Below, piece after piece: positions 34,310 through 46,988 of a DNA stretch of 64,000 nucleotides; position 1 is the stretch's first letter; every line of letters starts with the position of its first letter. The position numbers and the translations under genes are program-made. Source of the stretch: Hymenopus coronatus (taxonomy: Eukaryota; Arthropoda; Insecta; Mantodea; Hymenopodidae); NCBI GenBank assembly GCA_030762935.1, contig CM060884.1, forward strand, positions 72,481,196-72,545,195, read 5' to 3'. The notes below the pieces were generated by a model. It was not told the DNA's origin and made no database searches. It saw only the letters and a list, made by a program, of their open reading frames with translations.

Positions 34310-35515
34310 TTTCTCTAGTACGAATGTAAGATGTACATCTCACGACAAAAAAAAAAAAATGATATGTTCTATTCTGTAGCAAAGTATTCTTAAACAGCTT
34401 ACTCCTTTATCTACTTCATGATAATTCAGATAAACATTACCAAAGTTTCCTTACTACTTGGTTCCTTGTAAGTAGAAACGAAAAAATCTAATATGTTCCA
34501 TTCACATGATGACCTCTAGCTGTTCGGCAAACAAACCTTTTATTCAAAACATTAATCTGTTATCTATATCATGCAATCAAGATAAACATAAGTAGAATTA
34601 ATCTTATTACTAGTTCTTGTAAGTAGCAGGGAAATAAGAAAATGTACAGGCTAAAGCGATAGTCTCGTCCTTTCAAAGCCCGTCGCTATTTGAACCATCT
34701 AAATGCTAATCAAGATAAACATAAGCAGAATTAGTCTATATACTAGCTTCCTTGTAAATCGACGGAAAATAAGAAAATAAAAAGACAGTCTTGAGCTTTT
34801 AAATTCGGTCGCTAAATGAAACAATTGAAATTCTAATATTTTTGCTTGCCACTAGTAAACAAACGAGAAACGAGAAGAAAGATACCATCGTGTTTTAGAA
34901 AAGTTTAGGTGGCTTAAAATTGAAGCCAATAATCCGGAATATTTAGAAAACCACTTACTGTTAAAACATGCATATGGCATAAAATGTGTGTTTTAATGAG
35001 ATCTACATATTTTGTTTGGTAAGTTTTTTTGTATCTCTTACGGTTTGCCAGTAATACAAAAGTCAGCCATAAGAACAGGTCTTCAGAGGCTATTTCTAGA
35101 AAACTCAAGATATACGAATCGATTGTGATAATAATATCTTTAAAAATAAGATATTTTAATGAAAGTCGCTACAGGCATTTTTAAGAAAATTAAAATTTTT
35201 GAAAAATGTTCCATGTAAAGGATAGTTGGGGATGGAGTGGTTTGCTTGAAAATCTTCGTATCTTCATGGGAGCTACTCAATTTAAATACCAAGTTTGATA
35301 TTTAAGCTACTTTTCGTTTTTGAGCTATGATGCTACCTCCACACAAACATATACAAAGACTCTCAAACACACGGACAGATTCTAAAAAAAGCTTTACTTT
35401 TGGTATCAGGAGGTTAAAAAACATGCATTTCCGGTGAAATCTCGACACCGAATTTTTGGGTGCAAAACAATTCCTTCTCTATCACTAGGTACGTGTACCT
35501 AGTGAGTAAAAGAGA
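34310..35515 (+). repeat. Diverged hairpin-ended repeats with internal partial duplication
   Basis: A short minus palindrome fragment (34310-34350), a truncated plus head (34351-34483), then a plus copy 34484-35515 in which the aatcaagataaacataagca part occurs twice. It belongs to the diverged subfamily (cattaaccgaaa-poor, ctgttcggcaaacaaacc phrase) also seen at 62774. Confidence 0.82.
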
Positions 35516-35559
35516 GTCATGTCTGGGACTCCAAATTCGTCCAACATAGCACAGCGCTC

Positions 35560-36037
35560 GAATTTTTAGAAAAAGGTGTGTGTGTGTGTGTGCTTCCATA
35601 GTTCAAAAACGAAAATTCCGTTAAATACCAAATTAATATTTAAGTTTAACATCTTTTAAGGATACGACACGAAGATTTTAAAAAAAAATCCCCCCAACCA
35701 TATTACGCTTTCTATGAAAGGATTTTCAAAAATTTCTAATGATTTTGATTAAAATATCGTATACTTTATATGTATATACATGTCAAATAAAATGTATATC
35801 TTGAAATTTCTGGAAATAGCCTCTGAAGACATCTTTATACTGGATGATTTCTGAATTTTGCATAACGGGTACACCGTAAACAATAACCAAAAACTTACTA
35901 CATAAAAATATAGATCTCGTTAAAACACATAATTTACTTAAATACATTTTAGTTTCGCTACACGTACTATGTACATAGTTACACCCAAAAGTTCGATAGC
36001 AGGATTTCACCAGAAAAACATGTTTCTGGAAAAAGGC

Positions 36038-36087
<50 letters not shown>

Positions 36088-38943
36088 ACAGCCTATCTCA
36101 AAAACGAAAAGACCGTCCAATACCAAATTTGGTATTTAAGTTTGGTATCTTGCAAGGATACGACACGAAGATTTTCAAGAAAATTCCCCCACCCCAAACA
36201 ACGCTTTACATGGAAATATTTTCGAAAAATTTGATTTCCTTAAAAATGACTCTAACGATTTTGATTAAAATACCGTATATTAAAGATATATACCTGACAA
36301 ATAAAATACATATCTTGAATTTTCTGGAAATAACCTCTAAAAACTACTTTATTCTGGATGAATTTTACGAAATTTGGCATAACAGCTAAACCGTAAGAGA
36401 TGGACAAAAACTTACCATACAAAAAATGTAGAGCCCTTTAAATTACACAATTTATATTATATTTCTTATTTTTGGTTTCAGCTTGGAAAAACATAATTTT
36501 CTCATACAGGAATTTTTCAACTCCTGTCCATACAAACAAAGTAACTTCAGTCACATAGCAACCAGCTTTTGACTATCACTTTAACCTATGGTACTCCCTT
36601 ATTTCACTTCTACTTACAAGGGAGCAAGTAATAAGACTATTTTGCTAATTTTTCTCAATTAGCATGAAGTAAACGGAAGCATTAGGTTTTTACAATAATT
36701 TGTTGCAGAGATGTAGAGAAAGTCATGTGAATGGAACACATCAGACATTTTGGGAATAGCGTCTGAACAGCTCTTTATTCGGGATGAATTCTTATGTACT
36801 TTGTATAATTGGTAAACCATAAAAGATACACAAAAACTTAATATATAGATCTCCTTAAAACACATAATTCATGTAATATACGTTTTTCTAGTACAGGTCA
36901 ACTGTTTCTCAAATATTCCTTCTTCTCTGTTTCAGCCTTAAAATACTTTTTCTCATACAGGAATTTGTCAACTCCTGTCCATACAATCAAAGGAAGTTCA
37001 GTCACATGGCAACCAGTTTTTAAAAGATTTGACTATCGCTTTAGCTTATACTACTCCTTTATTTCCGTTCTCCTTAAAAGGAAGCAAGAAATAAGACCAT
37101 TTCTGCTAATTTTATTTTGTTTAGTATGAAGAGATAGATGAATAAGTGTTTTGAGAATAATTTGTTACAGACATATAGACAAACTGAAGTGAATGCACAA
37201 CATAAGATTTTTTTTTGTACCTGACTGTACATGATCTGTGTACAGTGTAAGTAATTATTTTGGTTTGCTTCGGCAAGCTCAAAGTAACAAGGAAAGAGGT
37301 TAGTAGGTTAGCAGAAAGCAACTTCAGCACGAGAGTTTTATAGCAGTACTGAGCCATGTTCTCAACATTACTGTATTTAGTTTGCAAGAACGAGGATATA
37401 CCAAACAAAGTGTGGTAACGTCTGCTTTACTTATTTCAGCAACTGTTTGGAACACGATAACTCGAAAACGAAAAGTCCGTAAAATACCAAACTTAGTATT
37501 TAAGTTAAGTATCTTCCAGGGATGCGACAAGAAGATTTTGAGAAAAATCCCCCCACCTCAAACTACCCTTTACATGGAACTTTTTCGAAAATTTTGATTT
37601 TCTAAAAAATGGCTCCAACGATTTTGATTAAAATATCGTATATTAAAGATATTTACATAACAAATAAAATGTATATTTTGAGTTTTCTGGGAATAGCCTC
37701 TGAAGACTACTTTATTCTCGGTAAATTTTACGGAATGTTGCATAACTGCTAAGCCGTAACAGATGGACAAAAACTTACCACACAACAAATGTAGAGCACC
37801 TTAAAACACACAATTTATGTTATATAATTTTTTTCGTGGAGTTGATTGGTTTTGAGATATTCCTTGGTTTTTTTTTCAGCTATAAAGACTTATACTTTTC
37901 ACATACAGGACACTGTGAACTCTTGTCCATACAAACAAAGAACTTCAGTCGCAGAGCAACCAGTTTTTGACTATCACTTTAACTTATGGTAACCCCTTAT
38001 TTCGCTTCTACTAACAAGGAAGGAAGTAACAAGACTATTTCTGCTAATTTTGCTCTATTAGATGAAGTAAATAGAATAATTTGTTGCAGTGATATAGAAA
38101 AAGTCATGTGAATGGAACACATCAGATTTTTTTACTTTCTCTGCACGTACTATGTACATAGTGTATAGAGAAAGTATTGTAATGCACCCAAAAATTCGAT
38201 ACCGAGATTTTACTGGAAATACATGTTTTGGGTCTCCCTGAATCCAAAAAGAGCATTTTTGGAAAAAGATCCGTGTGTGTATCTGTGTCTGTGGACAGCA
38301 TGCCTCAAAAACGAAAGGACTGTTAAATACCAAACTTAGTATTTAAGTTTGGCATCTTCCAAGGATACGACAAGAAGATTTTCAAGAAAATCCCCACCCC
38401 CATCTTCGCTTTTTTAGAAAATGTTGATGTTCTCAAAAATGGCTCTAACGATTTTGATTAGAATATCGTATATTAAAGAAGACCTCTGAAGACTATTTAA
38501 TTCTGGATGAATTTTACGAAATTTTACATAACTGCTAAACCGTAAGAAACGGACAAGAACTTATAATACAACAAATGTAGAGCACGTTAAAACACACAAT
38601 TTATGATATATAACATTTCTTTTTCGTGGAGTTGATGGTTTTTGAGATATTCCTTGATTTTGTTTTCAGGTTTAAAACACTTGTACCTTTCTCATACTGG
38701 AATTTGTCATCTCGTGTCCATACAAACAAAGGAACTTTAATCACCTAGTAACCAGCTTTTGGCCTTCACTCTAACCTATGGTACCCTTATTTCGCTTCTA
38801 CTTACAAGGAAGCAAGTAATGAGACTATTTCTGTTATTTTTTCTCGATTAGCTTGAGGTAAATAGAAGTATACGCTTATTAACAATACTTTTTTACACAG
38901 AAGTAGAGAAAGTCATGTGAATGGAACACATTCAGATTTTTTG
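35560..38943 (-). repeat. Run of five hairpin-ended repeats, same orientation
   Basis: 35560-35947 (no palindrome), 35948-36747 (complete), 36748-37212 (starts mid-element), 37450-38129 (lacks the palindrome end) and 38130-38943 (complete). The 38129/38130 junction is direct: catcagatttttttacttt. Between 37213 and 37449 is unassigned sequence. Confidence 0.92.
36040..36085. repeat. (GT)n microsatellite
   Basis: About 22 uninterrupted GT dinucleotides at the microsatellite position of a hairpin repeat. Confidence 0.95.
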
Positions 38944-39059
38944 TAGTATATAAACACATGTATATGCCTTGACAAGTTCTGTGTTCAGTGGCTTCCTGGC
39001 CTAAACCAACCTACAAAATGCTTTCTAATCTTCTCTAATCTAATGTAATCATACAGGCT

Positions 39060-39909
39060 AGAGGAAGTAAAATCTGGTGTGTTCCATTCAGATGACTTTC
39101 TCCATACCTCTGTATCAAATTATTGTTAATAAGCTTATCTTTTATTTATTACATGCTAATCAATAAAAATTAGCAGAAATAGTCTTATTTATTGCTTTAT
39201 TGTAAGTAGAAGCGAAATAAGGGAGTAGCAAAGGTTAAAGTGAAAGCCAAAAGCTGGTTGCTATGTGACTGATGTTCCTTTGTTTGTATGGACAGGAGTT
39301 GACAAATTCCTGTACGAGAAAAATATAAGTTTTTCAAAGCTGAAACCAAGAAAAAGGAATATCTCAAAAATGATCAACTCCACCAAAAAAATATGTATAA
39401 CATAAATTGTGTGTGTTAACGTGCTCTCCATTTTTTGTGTGTTAAGTTTTTGTCCGTCTCTTACGGTTTAGCACCTATGCAAAATTCCGTAAAATTTACC
39501 CAGAATAAAGTAGTCTTCAGAGGTTATTCCAAGGAAATTCAAAACATACATTTTATTTGTCAGGTAAATATCTTTAATATACGATATTTTAATCAAAATT
39601 GTAAGAGCCAAATTTTCGAAAAATTTTCTATGTAAAGGGTAGTTTGGGGTGGGGGGATTTTTCTTAAAATCTTCGTGTCGCATCCATGAAAGATGCTCAA
39701 CTTAAATACCAAGTTTGGTATTTTACCGACTTTTCGTTTTTGAGTTATCGTGTTCACAGGCACACGGACCTTTTTCTGAAAATGTTTCTTTTTGGATACA
39801 GGGGACCCTAAAACATATATTTCCGGTGAAATCTCGGTATCTAATTTTTTGGTGGAGTGCAATACCTTCTCTATACACTATGTACATAGTGCGCATACAG
39901 AAAGTAAAA
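39060..39909 (+). repeat. Hairpin-ended repeat, full length
   Basis: Preceded by a leftover palindrome arm (caggctagaggaagtaaaat). Ends catacagaaagtaaaa. Confidence 0.93.
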
Positions 39910-40346
39910 ATGTATGTGAAATAAGCTGGTGGTGATGAGGAGTTTTCCTAGCTTTGAACCCTTTAACCAGTATTTTGTAACATCCTTACATTTTCTTTAA
40001 TATACCTCATTATTTGCTTTTGCTACTCTTTCCGTGAATGCTTCCTTATGTTTCGTTTTCTATGGCTTTCTTTTTAATGATTCCGCTGTTCAGTTTTTCT
40101 CGGCTCCACTCTCTCTTTTATTTTCGAGCATCAGCTGTTGGCAAGATGGTTAACCAACATGCGGTTTTTCTCTTAACTTGTGCTTCGTGTTTTGTTTTTC
40201 TCTGTATACTCTTGTGTTCGTGTCTGTAGTGTTCCTTTCACTCTCATGTTTTTATTGCATTCTCTATCAAGTGTGTATAATGTGCATAGTAGGTTTCCAT
40301 TCAAATATTCATAACGCGAAACACAATGAGAACACAGAAATAAAAA
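39910..40346. other. Unassigned spacer
   Basis: T-rich; no convincing gene or repeat. Confidence 0.5.
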
Positions 40347-41111
40347 AAATCTGATGCGTTCCATTCACATGAGTTTCTCTGCATCTCAGCAACAAATTAT
40401 TGTTAAAAACTTAATGCTTCGATTTACTACATGCTAATTGAGAAAAATTAGCAGAAATAGTCTTATTACTTGCTTCCTTGTAAGTAGAAATAAGGGAGTA
40501 CCATAGTTTAAAGTGATAGTCAAAAGCTGGTTGCTATGTGACTGAAGTTCCTTTGTTTGTATTGAGAGCAATTGACAAAATTCCTATATGAGAAAAGTAA
40601 ACGTTTTTTAAAGCTGAAACCAACAGGAAGGAATATCTCAAAGACGACCAACTGTATGAAAAAAATGGAAAAGATACAAATGATTTGTTTTACTGTGATC
40701 TAAATGTTTGTGTAGTAAGTTTTTCTCTTTCTCTTTCTCTTACGGTTTACCAGTTATGCTAAATTCTAGAGGCTGTTGCAAGAAAATTCAGGATATGCAT
40801 ATTAATTGTCCGGTAAATATCTTTAATATACGGTATATATTAAAGTCTTTGGAGCCATTTTTAAGAAAAACAAAAATTTTGAAAATTTTTCCATCCAAAG
40901 AGTAGTTAGGGTGGGTGGATTCACTTGAGAATCTTCGTGTCGCATCCTTGGAAGATAACAAATTGAAATACCAACACACAAACACACACACGAACCTGCT
41001 TTTTTTTGGATACAGGGGACTCTAAAACATATATTTCCGGTGAAATCTCAGTATCGAATTTTTGGGTACCTTCTCCATAAACTGTGTACATAGTGCGTAT
41101 AGAGAGAGTAA
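40347..41111 (+). repeat. Hairpin-ended repeat
   Basis: From aatctgatgcgttcc to tatagagagagta; the region around the microsatellite is shortened. Confidence 0.9.
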
Positions 41112-41208
41112 AAATCTGATGTTTTCCATTCATATGACTTTCTCTACATCACTGTAACAAATTATTGCTAAAAAGCATAGTACATTAGTACGTGTAGAGA
41201 AAGAGAAA
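41112..41208 (+). repeat. Minimal hairpin-ended repeat (ends only)
   Basis: 97 bp that keep the first ~70 bp (aaaatctgatgttttccatt … ctaaaaagcat) joined directly to the last palindrome arm (agtacgtgtagagaaag). Everything between is deleted. Confidence 0.8.
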
Positions 41209-42243
41209 TGACAACCGCTTAGTAAAGCTTTTAAATCGTTAACTTACTTAAGCTTCCTTCTACTTATAAGGAGCTAAGTAATAAGAGCATTCTATTAATG
41301 TTTATCTCGATTAGCCGACCTGGAAAGAAGAATAACCTTTTTTAAGAAATTTATTTGTAGAACAGTTAGAGAAAGTCAATTGAATGGGGCTCATTACTTG
41401 TTTAGTTTCTGTTTACGTTATATACACATAGTGTACAGAAAAGGTATTGAATTCCACCCAAAAATTCGATACCGCGATTTCAACGGAAATACATGTTTTG
41501 GGTCCCCCTGAATCAATAAAAAAAAACATTTTTGGAAAAAGATGCATGTATGTGTGCGTGTGTGCCTTTGTACATCGTAGCTGAAAAACGAAAAGACCGT
41601 TAATTACCAAACTTGGCATTTAAGTGTGGTATCTTCCAAAAATGCGACAAGAAGATTTTCAAGAAACTCCCTCACCCTAAACTACACTTTGCAGGAAGTT
41701 TCTTAGATATTTTGATTTTCTCATAAAGGGCTCTGACGATTTTGATTAAAAGATCGTATATTAAAGGTATTTACCTGAAATATAAAATGTATATCTTGAA
41801 TTTTCTAGGAATAGTCTCTGAAGACTACTTTATTCTGGATGAGTTTTACGGAACTTTGCATAACTCCTATGCCGTAAGAGATGGAAAAAACTTACAGAAA
41901 AAAATTGAGCACGTTAAAACAAACACTTTACGTTATAATCTTTTTTTTCGTGGAGTTAATCGTTTTTTAGATATTCCTTGTTTTTTGTTTCGCTTTGAAA
42001 AACATGCGTTTCCCATACAGGAATGTGTCAGCTCGTGTCTATACAAACAAAGAAAGTTCAGTCACATAGCAACCAGCTTTTGACTATCTCTTTAACCTAT
42101 GGTACTCCCTTATTTCCTTTCTATTTACAAGGAAGTAAGTAATAAGACTATTTCTGCTACGTTTCCTCTATTAGCATGAAATAAACAGTAGAATAAGCAA
42201 TCATTTGTTGTAGAGAAAGACAAGTGAATGGAACACATCAGGT
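41209..42243 (-). repeat. Hairpin-ended repeat fragment and full copy
   Basis: 41209-41398 is the outer-hairpin third only (ggagctaagtaataagagca). 41402-42243 is a complete copy with a weak palindrome (gttatatacacatagtgtac). Confidence 0.9.
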
Positions 42244-42867
42244 TTTTGTTATAGTGGAATAGATCCCTAGTTATTGTGCCCGGCAAGCCCTACAGCGTTA
42301 AACACAGCAGAATGTCAGCTTATTGGAGCACATTGAGGCTTCTAGAGGAACAGAAAATATGATGACGGCTTACAGCAAGATCATCCAGTATTAATAGGCA
42401 CAATATAGAACAGCACAATTACTATTTGTAACGCGCTTTACGCTCTCGTATTGATCCTATGCTCACGCACGAATGAGCCAAATATTTTGTATATCGGTGA
42501 CTTTGATGTGTAGCTTTGTGTCGAGTTTTCAGTCGAGTAATATGAATCACATTGTCAACTTGAAGCTCCTATTTCCTGTGTTGATTTTCGTCTCGGTTGG
42601 AACAATATTGTATACCAATATTTATTTCAAGTACACCCCTGGAGCTTCTTTGGTTCTCTGGCTCTACAATTTACAATTCGTTCTACTCTAACACATCTAA
42701 GTTATAATCTCCCTTTTGTAAAATACATATAGTCTACTTTTTACCTTCTCTAGCCACAATTACAAAATTATTAGCAGAAAAATTTGTTAACAAATTTACA
42801 ATACCTTACTGTATTTTTCAATGTATCGGCATTACGATAAAGGTATTTATTGTCACGTGGTGCATGT
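42244..42867. other. Unassigned spacer
   Basis: About 620 bp without recognised features. ggtatttattgtcacgtgg near 42842 resembles a phrase at 23240. Confidence 0.5.
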
Positions 42868-43025
42868 TACTTTTTCTACACGTACTATATACATAGTATA
42901 CAGAGAAGGTATTGCATTATTCCCGAAAATTCGATACCGAGATTTCACCGTAAGTACATGTTAAAAAAAAGCATTTTGGGAAAAATGTCCGTGTGTGAAT
43001 GTGTGTGTCTGTCTGTCTGTCTGTA

Positions 43026-43309
43026 GTCGCCCTCCGCGGTGTAATGGTTACCATGCTAACTTTATATACCCATGGTCGCGGGTTCAAACCCGGCGGAGGA
43101 CGCTGTATTTTTTTCCGGGTGTAAAAATCCTTAGCATGGCTTCCTTCGGAAGGTGAGTAAAGCCGTTGGTCCCGTGTCGTAGATTATCGGCATGTAAAAG
43201 AACCTCAAGCTTGATAGAGAGGCCTCTGAGCAAAATTAAGCGGTCTTTCACGCCCAATATAGGATGGAACGGTGAGAACCACAGTAGTTAAAGAGCGTCC
43301 ATAAATAAC
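43026..43309 (+). mobile_element. tRNA-derived SINE (family 1), copy inside hairpin repeat
   Basis: A tRNA-like head (CCTCCGCGGTGTAATGGTTA, then B box GGTTCAAACCCGG at 43081) is followed by a conserved body: tccttagcatggcttccttc, gtcccgtgtcgtag, agaggcctctgagcaaaatt, gcggtctttcacgcc. It sits in the CA/GT microsatellite of a hairpin repeat (42868-44003). Confidence 0.85.
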
Positions 43310-43318
43310 ACTTTTGTT

Positions 43319-43320
<2 letters not shown>

Positions 43321-43356
<36 letters not shown>
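43321..43356. repeat. (GT)n microsatellite
   Basis: GT run at the microsatellite position of the hairpin repeat, directly after the inserted SINE. Confidence 0.92.
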
Positions 43357-43357
<1 letters not shown>

Positions 43358-44179
43358 CTGTGAACAGCATAGCTCAAAAACGAAAAGACCGTTGAATACC
43401 AAACTTGGTATTTAAGTTTGTATAGTCCAAGGATGTGACAAGAAGCTTTTCAAGAAACCCCCCCCCCCCACACCTAACTACCCATTACATAACTTTTTTT
43501 GATTTTGATTTTCTCAAAAATGGCTCTAACGATTTTTAATAAAATATTAGGTATATATTAAATATATTTACATGACAAATAAAATGTATATCTTGAATTT
43601 TCTGGGAATCGCCTCTAAAGACTATTTTATTATATTGGATGAATGTTACGGAATTTTACAAAATTACTTAACCGTAAGAGATGGACAAACACTACACAAA
43701 AATGTAGAGCACATTAAAACACACAATTAATGTTATATACCTTATTTTCGTGGAGTTGGTCGTGTTTGAGATATTCCTTGTTTTAGGTTTCAGCTTAAAA
43801 AAACTGTTGTCAACTGCTCTCCATACAAACAAAGGAACTTCAACCTATGCTACTCCCTTATTTTGTTTCTACTTACAAGGAAGCAAGTAATAGGAATATT
43901 TCTGCTAACGTTTCTCGATTAGCATGAAGTAAATAGAGGTATAAGCTTTGTATCAATAATTTGTTGTGGAGATGTAGAGAAAGTCATGTGAATGGAACAC
44001 ATACTTTTTTTTTCGATGTCAGGAATCCATCCCCAAAAGCTGTCAAAGTTATTTTTAATTACCGTGTATATTTCTAGCAAAATCTCGACTTGGAATGTTT
44101 GTATGGAACCCTTCCTTCCCTTACCTGATATACACAATAGAGAAGATAAGATTATAATAACAAATGAAGATGGAGGTAC

Positions 44180-44423
44180 CTGGAGCGCCTTCCATATGGC
44201 AGCAGAGTGTCTGAAGATACTTGTGTTGTGTTGCAGTTTGACCACAGGGGCCAAGAGGACCGTCACCTTCAGCTTATCGTTGTAACGAGGTTGCTCTGAT
44301 AAGAGCACCACAGCAATAGTGGCCCCCATGGAGTGGCCCACAAAGTGAACGTCACTTTCTCCTGTCATCTTCAGCACGTAGTCCAACATCGCAGGCAAGT
44401 CGTACATGCCAATCTCATGCCAG
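44180..44423 (-). CDS. Acid lipase family gene, exon B with nucleophile elbow
   Basis: This 244-base exon carries the catalytic core. A GTTTTGTTTTCAG acceptor leads into WHEIGMYDLPAMLDYVL, matching the family block normally written SWHEMxxYDLPA. The nucleophile elbow then reads FVGHSMGATIAVVLL, so the predicted catalytic Ser is in G-H-S-M-G; many relatives have GHSQG. It continues through SEQPRYNDKLKVTVLLAPVV to AAIWKALQ. I place the donor at CAG/GTACCT because phase 0 then joins exon C in frame and in register with the family. A second, stronger-looking donor (CAG/GTAAGG) lies 66 bases further on, near 44113, and would add 22 codons; it breaks family alignment but could be used alternatively. 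A hairpin repeat ends 177 bp from the chosen donor. Confidence 0.95.
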
Positions 44424-44562
44424 CTGAAAACAAAACATTTCATTAGCTCGGTGTACACAGGTCTAAATCTTCACTTTCACTTTTAAAACACACTGGGATT
44501 GAATTTTCAAAGCTCAATATTTTTCTTTCTATATTTTAATATTTTATTACAAATATTTTTAC

Positions 44563-45497
44563 TTACTCTACACGTACTATGTACATACCATATAGAGAAG
44601 GTATTGTAATAGACCCAAACATTCGATACCGAGATTTCAAGTAAAATACACGTTTTGAGACCGCCCGAAACAAAAAAAATAGAAAAATGTCCATGTGTGT
44701 GTGTCTGTGGGCAGTATAGCTCAAAAACGAAAAGTCCGTTAAAAACCAAACTTGGTATTTAGCATTAGTATCTACCAAGGATGCGATAGGAAGATTTTCA
44801 AGAAAAATCCCCCCACACTCTACTATCTTTTACAGAACCTATTTTCGATAATTTTGATTTTCTCAAAAATGGCTGTAACGATTTTGATTAAAACATCGTA
44901 TATTAAAGATATTTAACATGCAGATGATATGTATATCTTGAATTTTCCGGGAATAGCCTCTGAAGACTACTTTATTCTGAATGAATTTTACGGAATTTTG
45001 TATAACTGGTAATCCGTAGGAGATGGACAAAACCTTACCACATAAAAATGTAGAGCACGTTAAAACACACAATTTATGCTATATACACTTTTTTCGCTTA
45101 GCTGATCATTTTAAGATATTCCTTGCTTTTGGTTTCAGCTTCAAAAAGTTTTCTCACACAGGTATTTGTCAACTCCTGTGCATATAAACAAAGAAACTTC
45201 AGTCACGTAGAACCAGCTTTGGCTAGCAATTTAACCTATGTTACTCCCTTATTTCGCTTCTGCATACAAGGAAGCAAGTAATAAGACTATTTCTGCTAAT
45301 TTTAATTTCGATAACCACGATGCAAACAATGATGTAGTAGTTTTTTTGTAGAACAGTTAGAGAAAGCTGTGTGAATGGAATACATGAGATCATTTATATT
45401 TAGTAAGTTACGTTGAAACCTTGACATCAAAATTTTGGCTGTATTATAATACTTTCTCTATACACTGTGTAAATAGTACGAGTAGAGAAGGTAAAAA
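44563..45497. repeat. Hairpin-ended repeat (minus) plus plus-strand fragment
   Basis: 44563-45386 complete and minus; 45410-45497 is only the terminal palindrome part in plus orientation (ctctatacactgtgtaaata). Confidence 0.9.
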
Positions 45498-45987
45498 TGT
45501 TAGGAAGTAGTTTTCAGGGGTGAAATTTCAAAATTTATTTTAAAGAGGATTCCCGGACGTTTCCCCCGCCACCCTCATGGTGTGGGCTACACACACCACA
45601 TCTCTAAAATCACCTCCTCCCCTCATTACAGAAACTATGATCACAGATGTCTACATTTTACTCCTGTTTCTGAACGCCCCTACGTTTGGCGCTTGTTTTC
45701 AGAAGCCGCTATAAAAGCACACACTGACGAATCAAGAGAACTCGAACACACTGTTCTTGTTTTGCCTCTAATTTGCGTTGTAAGGCAGGATATCAATTAC
45801 ATTCTCTTTGTTTGCGCGTTAGAATGCTTATTAGTTGCTCATTAGAGACTCAAATATAATTTGCATGCATCTCGTTCAACAAATAGCTCGCTCACACCCT
45901 TTAAAGTCATTATTGTAGTTCCATCTTCTAGCTATTTCCCTCTGAACTATTCCTCTTCTTTGGAAATGCTTTTATGGAGCTTTGAAC
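45498..45987. other. Unassigned spacer with TATA-like site
   Basis: CTATAAAAGC at about 45708 and a relatively GC-rich stretch from 45545 (cccggacgtttcccccgcc). It could be a solo LTR or an inactive promoter, but no terminal repeats were seen. Confidence 0.4.
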
Positions 45988-46947
45988 AATTTACTTTCTC
46001 TACACGTACCATGTACATAGTGTATAGAAAAGGTATTATAATGCACCCAAAAATTCGATACCGAGATTTTATCGGAAATATGTTTTGAGATCCGCTGAAT
46101 TAAAAAGATCTGATAAGTTCCATTCATATGACTTTCTCTATCTCTGCAACAAATTATAGTTAAAAATCTTTTGCTTCCATTTATTTCATTCTAATCGAAG
46201 AAAAATTAGCAGAAATAGTCATATTACTTGCTTCCTTGAAAGTAGAAGCGAAATAAGGGTGTACCGTAGGTTAAAGTGATAGTCAAAAGGTGGTTGCTAT
46301 GTGACTGAAGTTCCTTTGTTTGTAGCCACGAGTTGTCAAATTCCTGTATGAGAAATGTATAAGTTCTTCAAAGCTGAAACTAAAACCAAGGAACAGCTCT
46401 AAAACGGTAACTCCACGAAAAAACGTATATAACATAGATTGTGTGTTTTAAAGTGCTTTACGTTTTCTGTATGGTAAGTTTTTGTCCATCTCTTACGGTT
46501 TAGCAGTTATGCAAAATTCGGTAAAATTTATTCATAATAAAGTAGTCTTTAGAGGCTATTCCCAGAGAATATAAGATATACATTTCATTTGTCATGTAAA
46601 TGTTTTTAATATACGATATTTTAATCAAAATCGTCTAGAGTCATTTTTGAAAATTTCGAAAATTGCTCCATGTAAAGGGTAGTTGGAAGTGGGGAGATTT
46701 TCTTGAAAACCTTCGTGTCGCATCATTGTAAACTTAAATACCAAGTTTGGTATTTAACGGTCTTTTCGTTTATGAGCTATGCTGTCCACAGACATAAGGA
46801 CACACACACACAGTGACATTTTACTAAAAATGCTTATTTTGTATTCAGGAGGTCCTAAAACATGTTTCTTTGTGAAATCTCGGTATCGGAATTTTGGTTG
46901 CAATACAATACTTTCTCTATACACTATGTATATAGTGTGTGGAGAGA
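45988..46947. repeat. Hairpin-ended repeats: minus fragment joined to full plus copy
   Basis: 45988-46103 keeps only the palindrome end (minus); 46104-46947 is a full plus copy ending gtgtgtggagagaaaata, directly followed by the mariner relic. Confidence 0.9.
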
Positions 46948-46988
46948 AAATAATAGCGGGAATATTTGTTTTTTTAAACAATCTTGAT

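Larger units (their letters stand above)
42868..44003 (-). repeat. Hairpin-ended repeat split by a SINE
   Basis: Palindrome end at 42875-42907, family 1 SINE inserted in the microsatellite, right end aatggaacacatact. It ends 177 bp from the exon B donor. Confidence 0.92.

Noticed and set aside
45700..45730. CTATAAAAGC as the promoter of a hidden gene
   Set aside because: No downstream ORF or LTR boundary could be shown; kept only as a note in the spacer.
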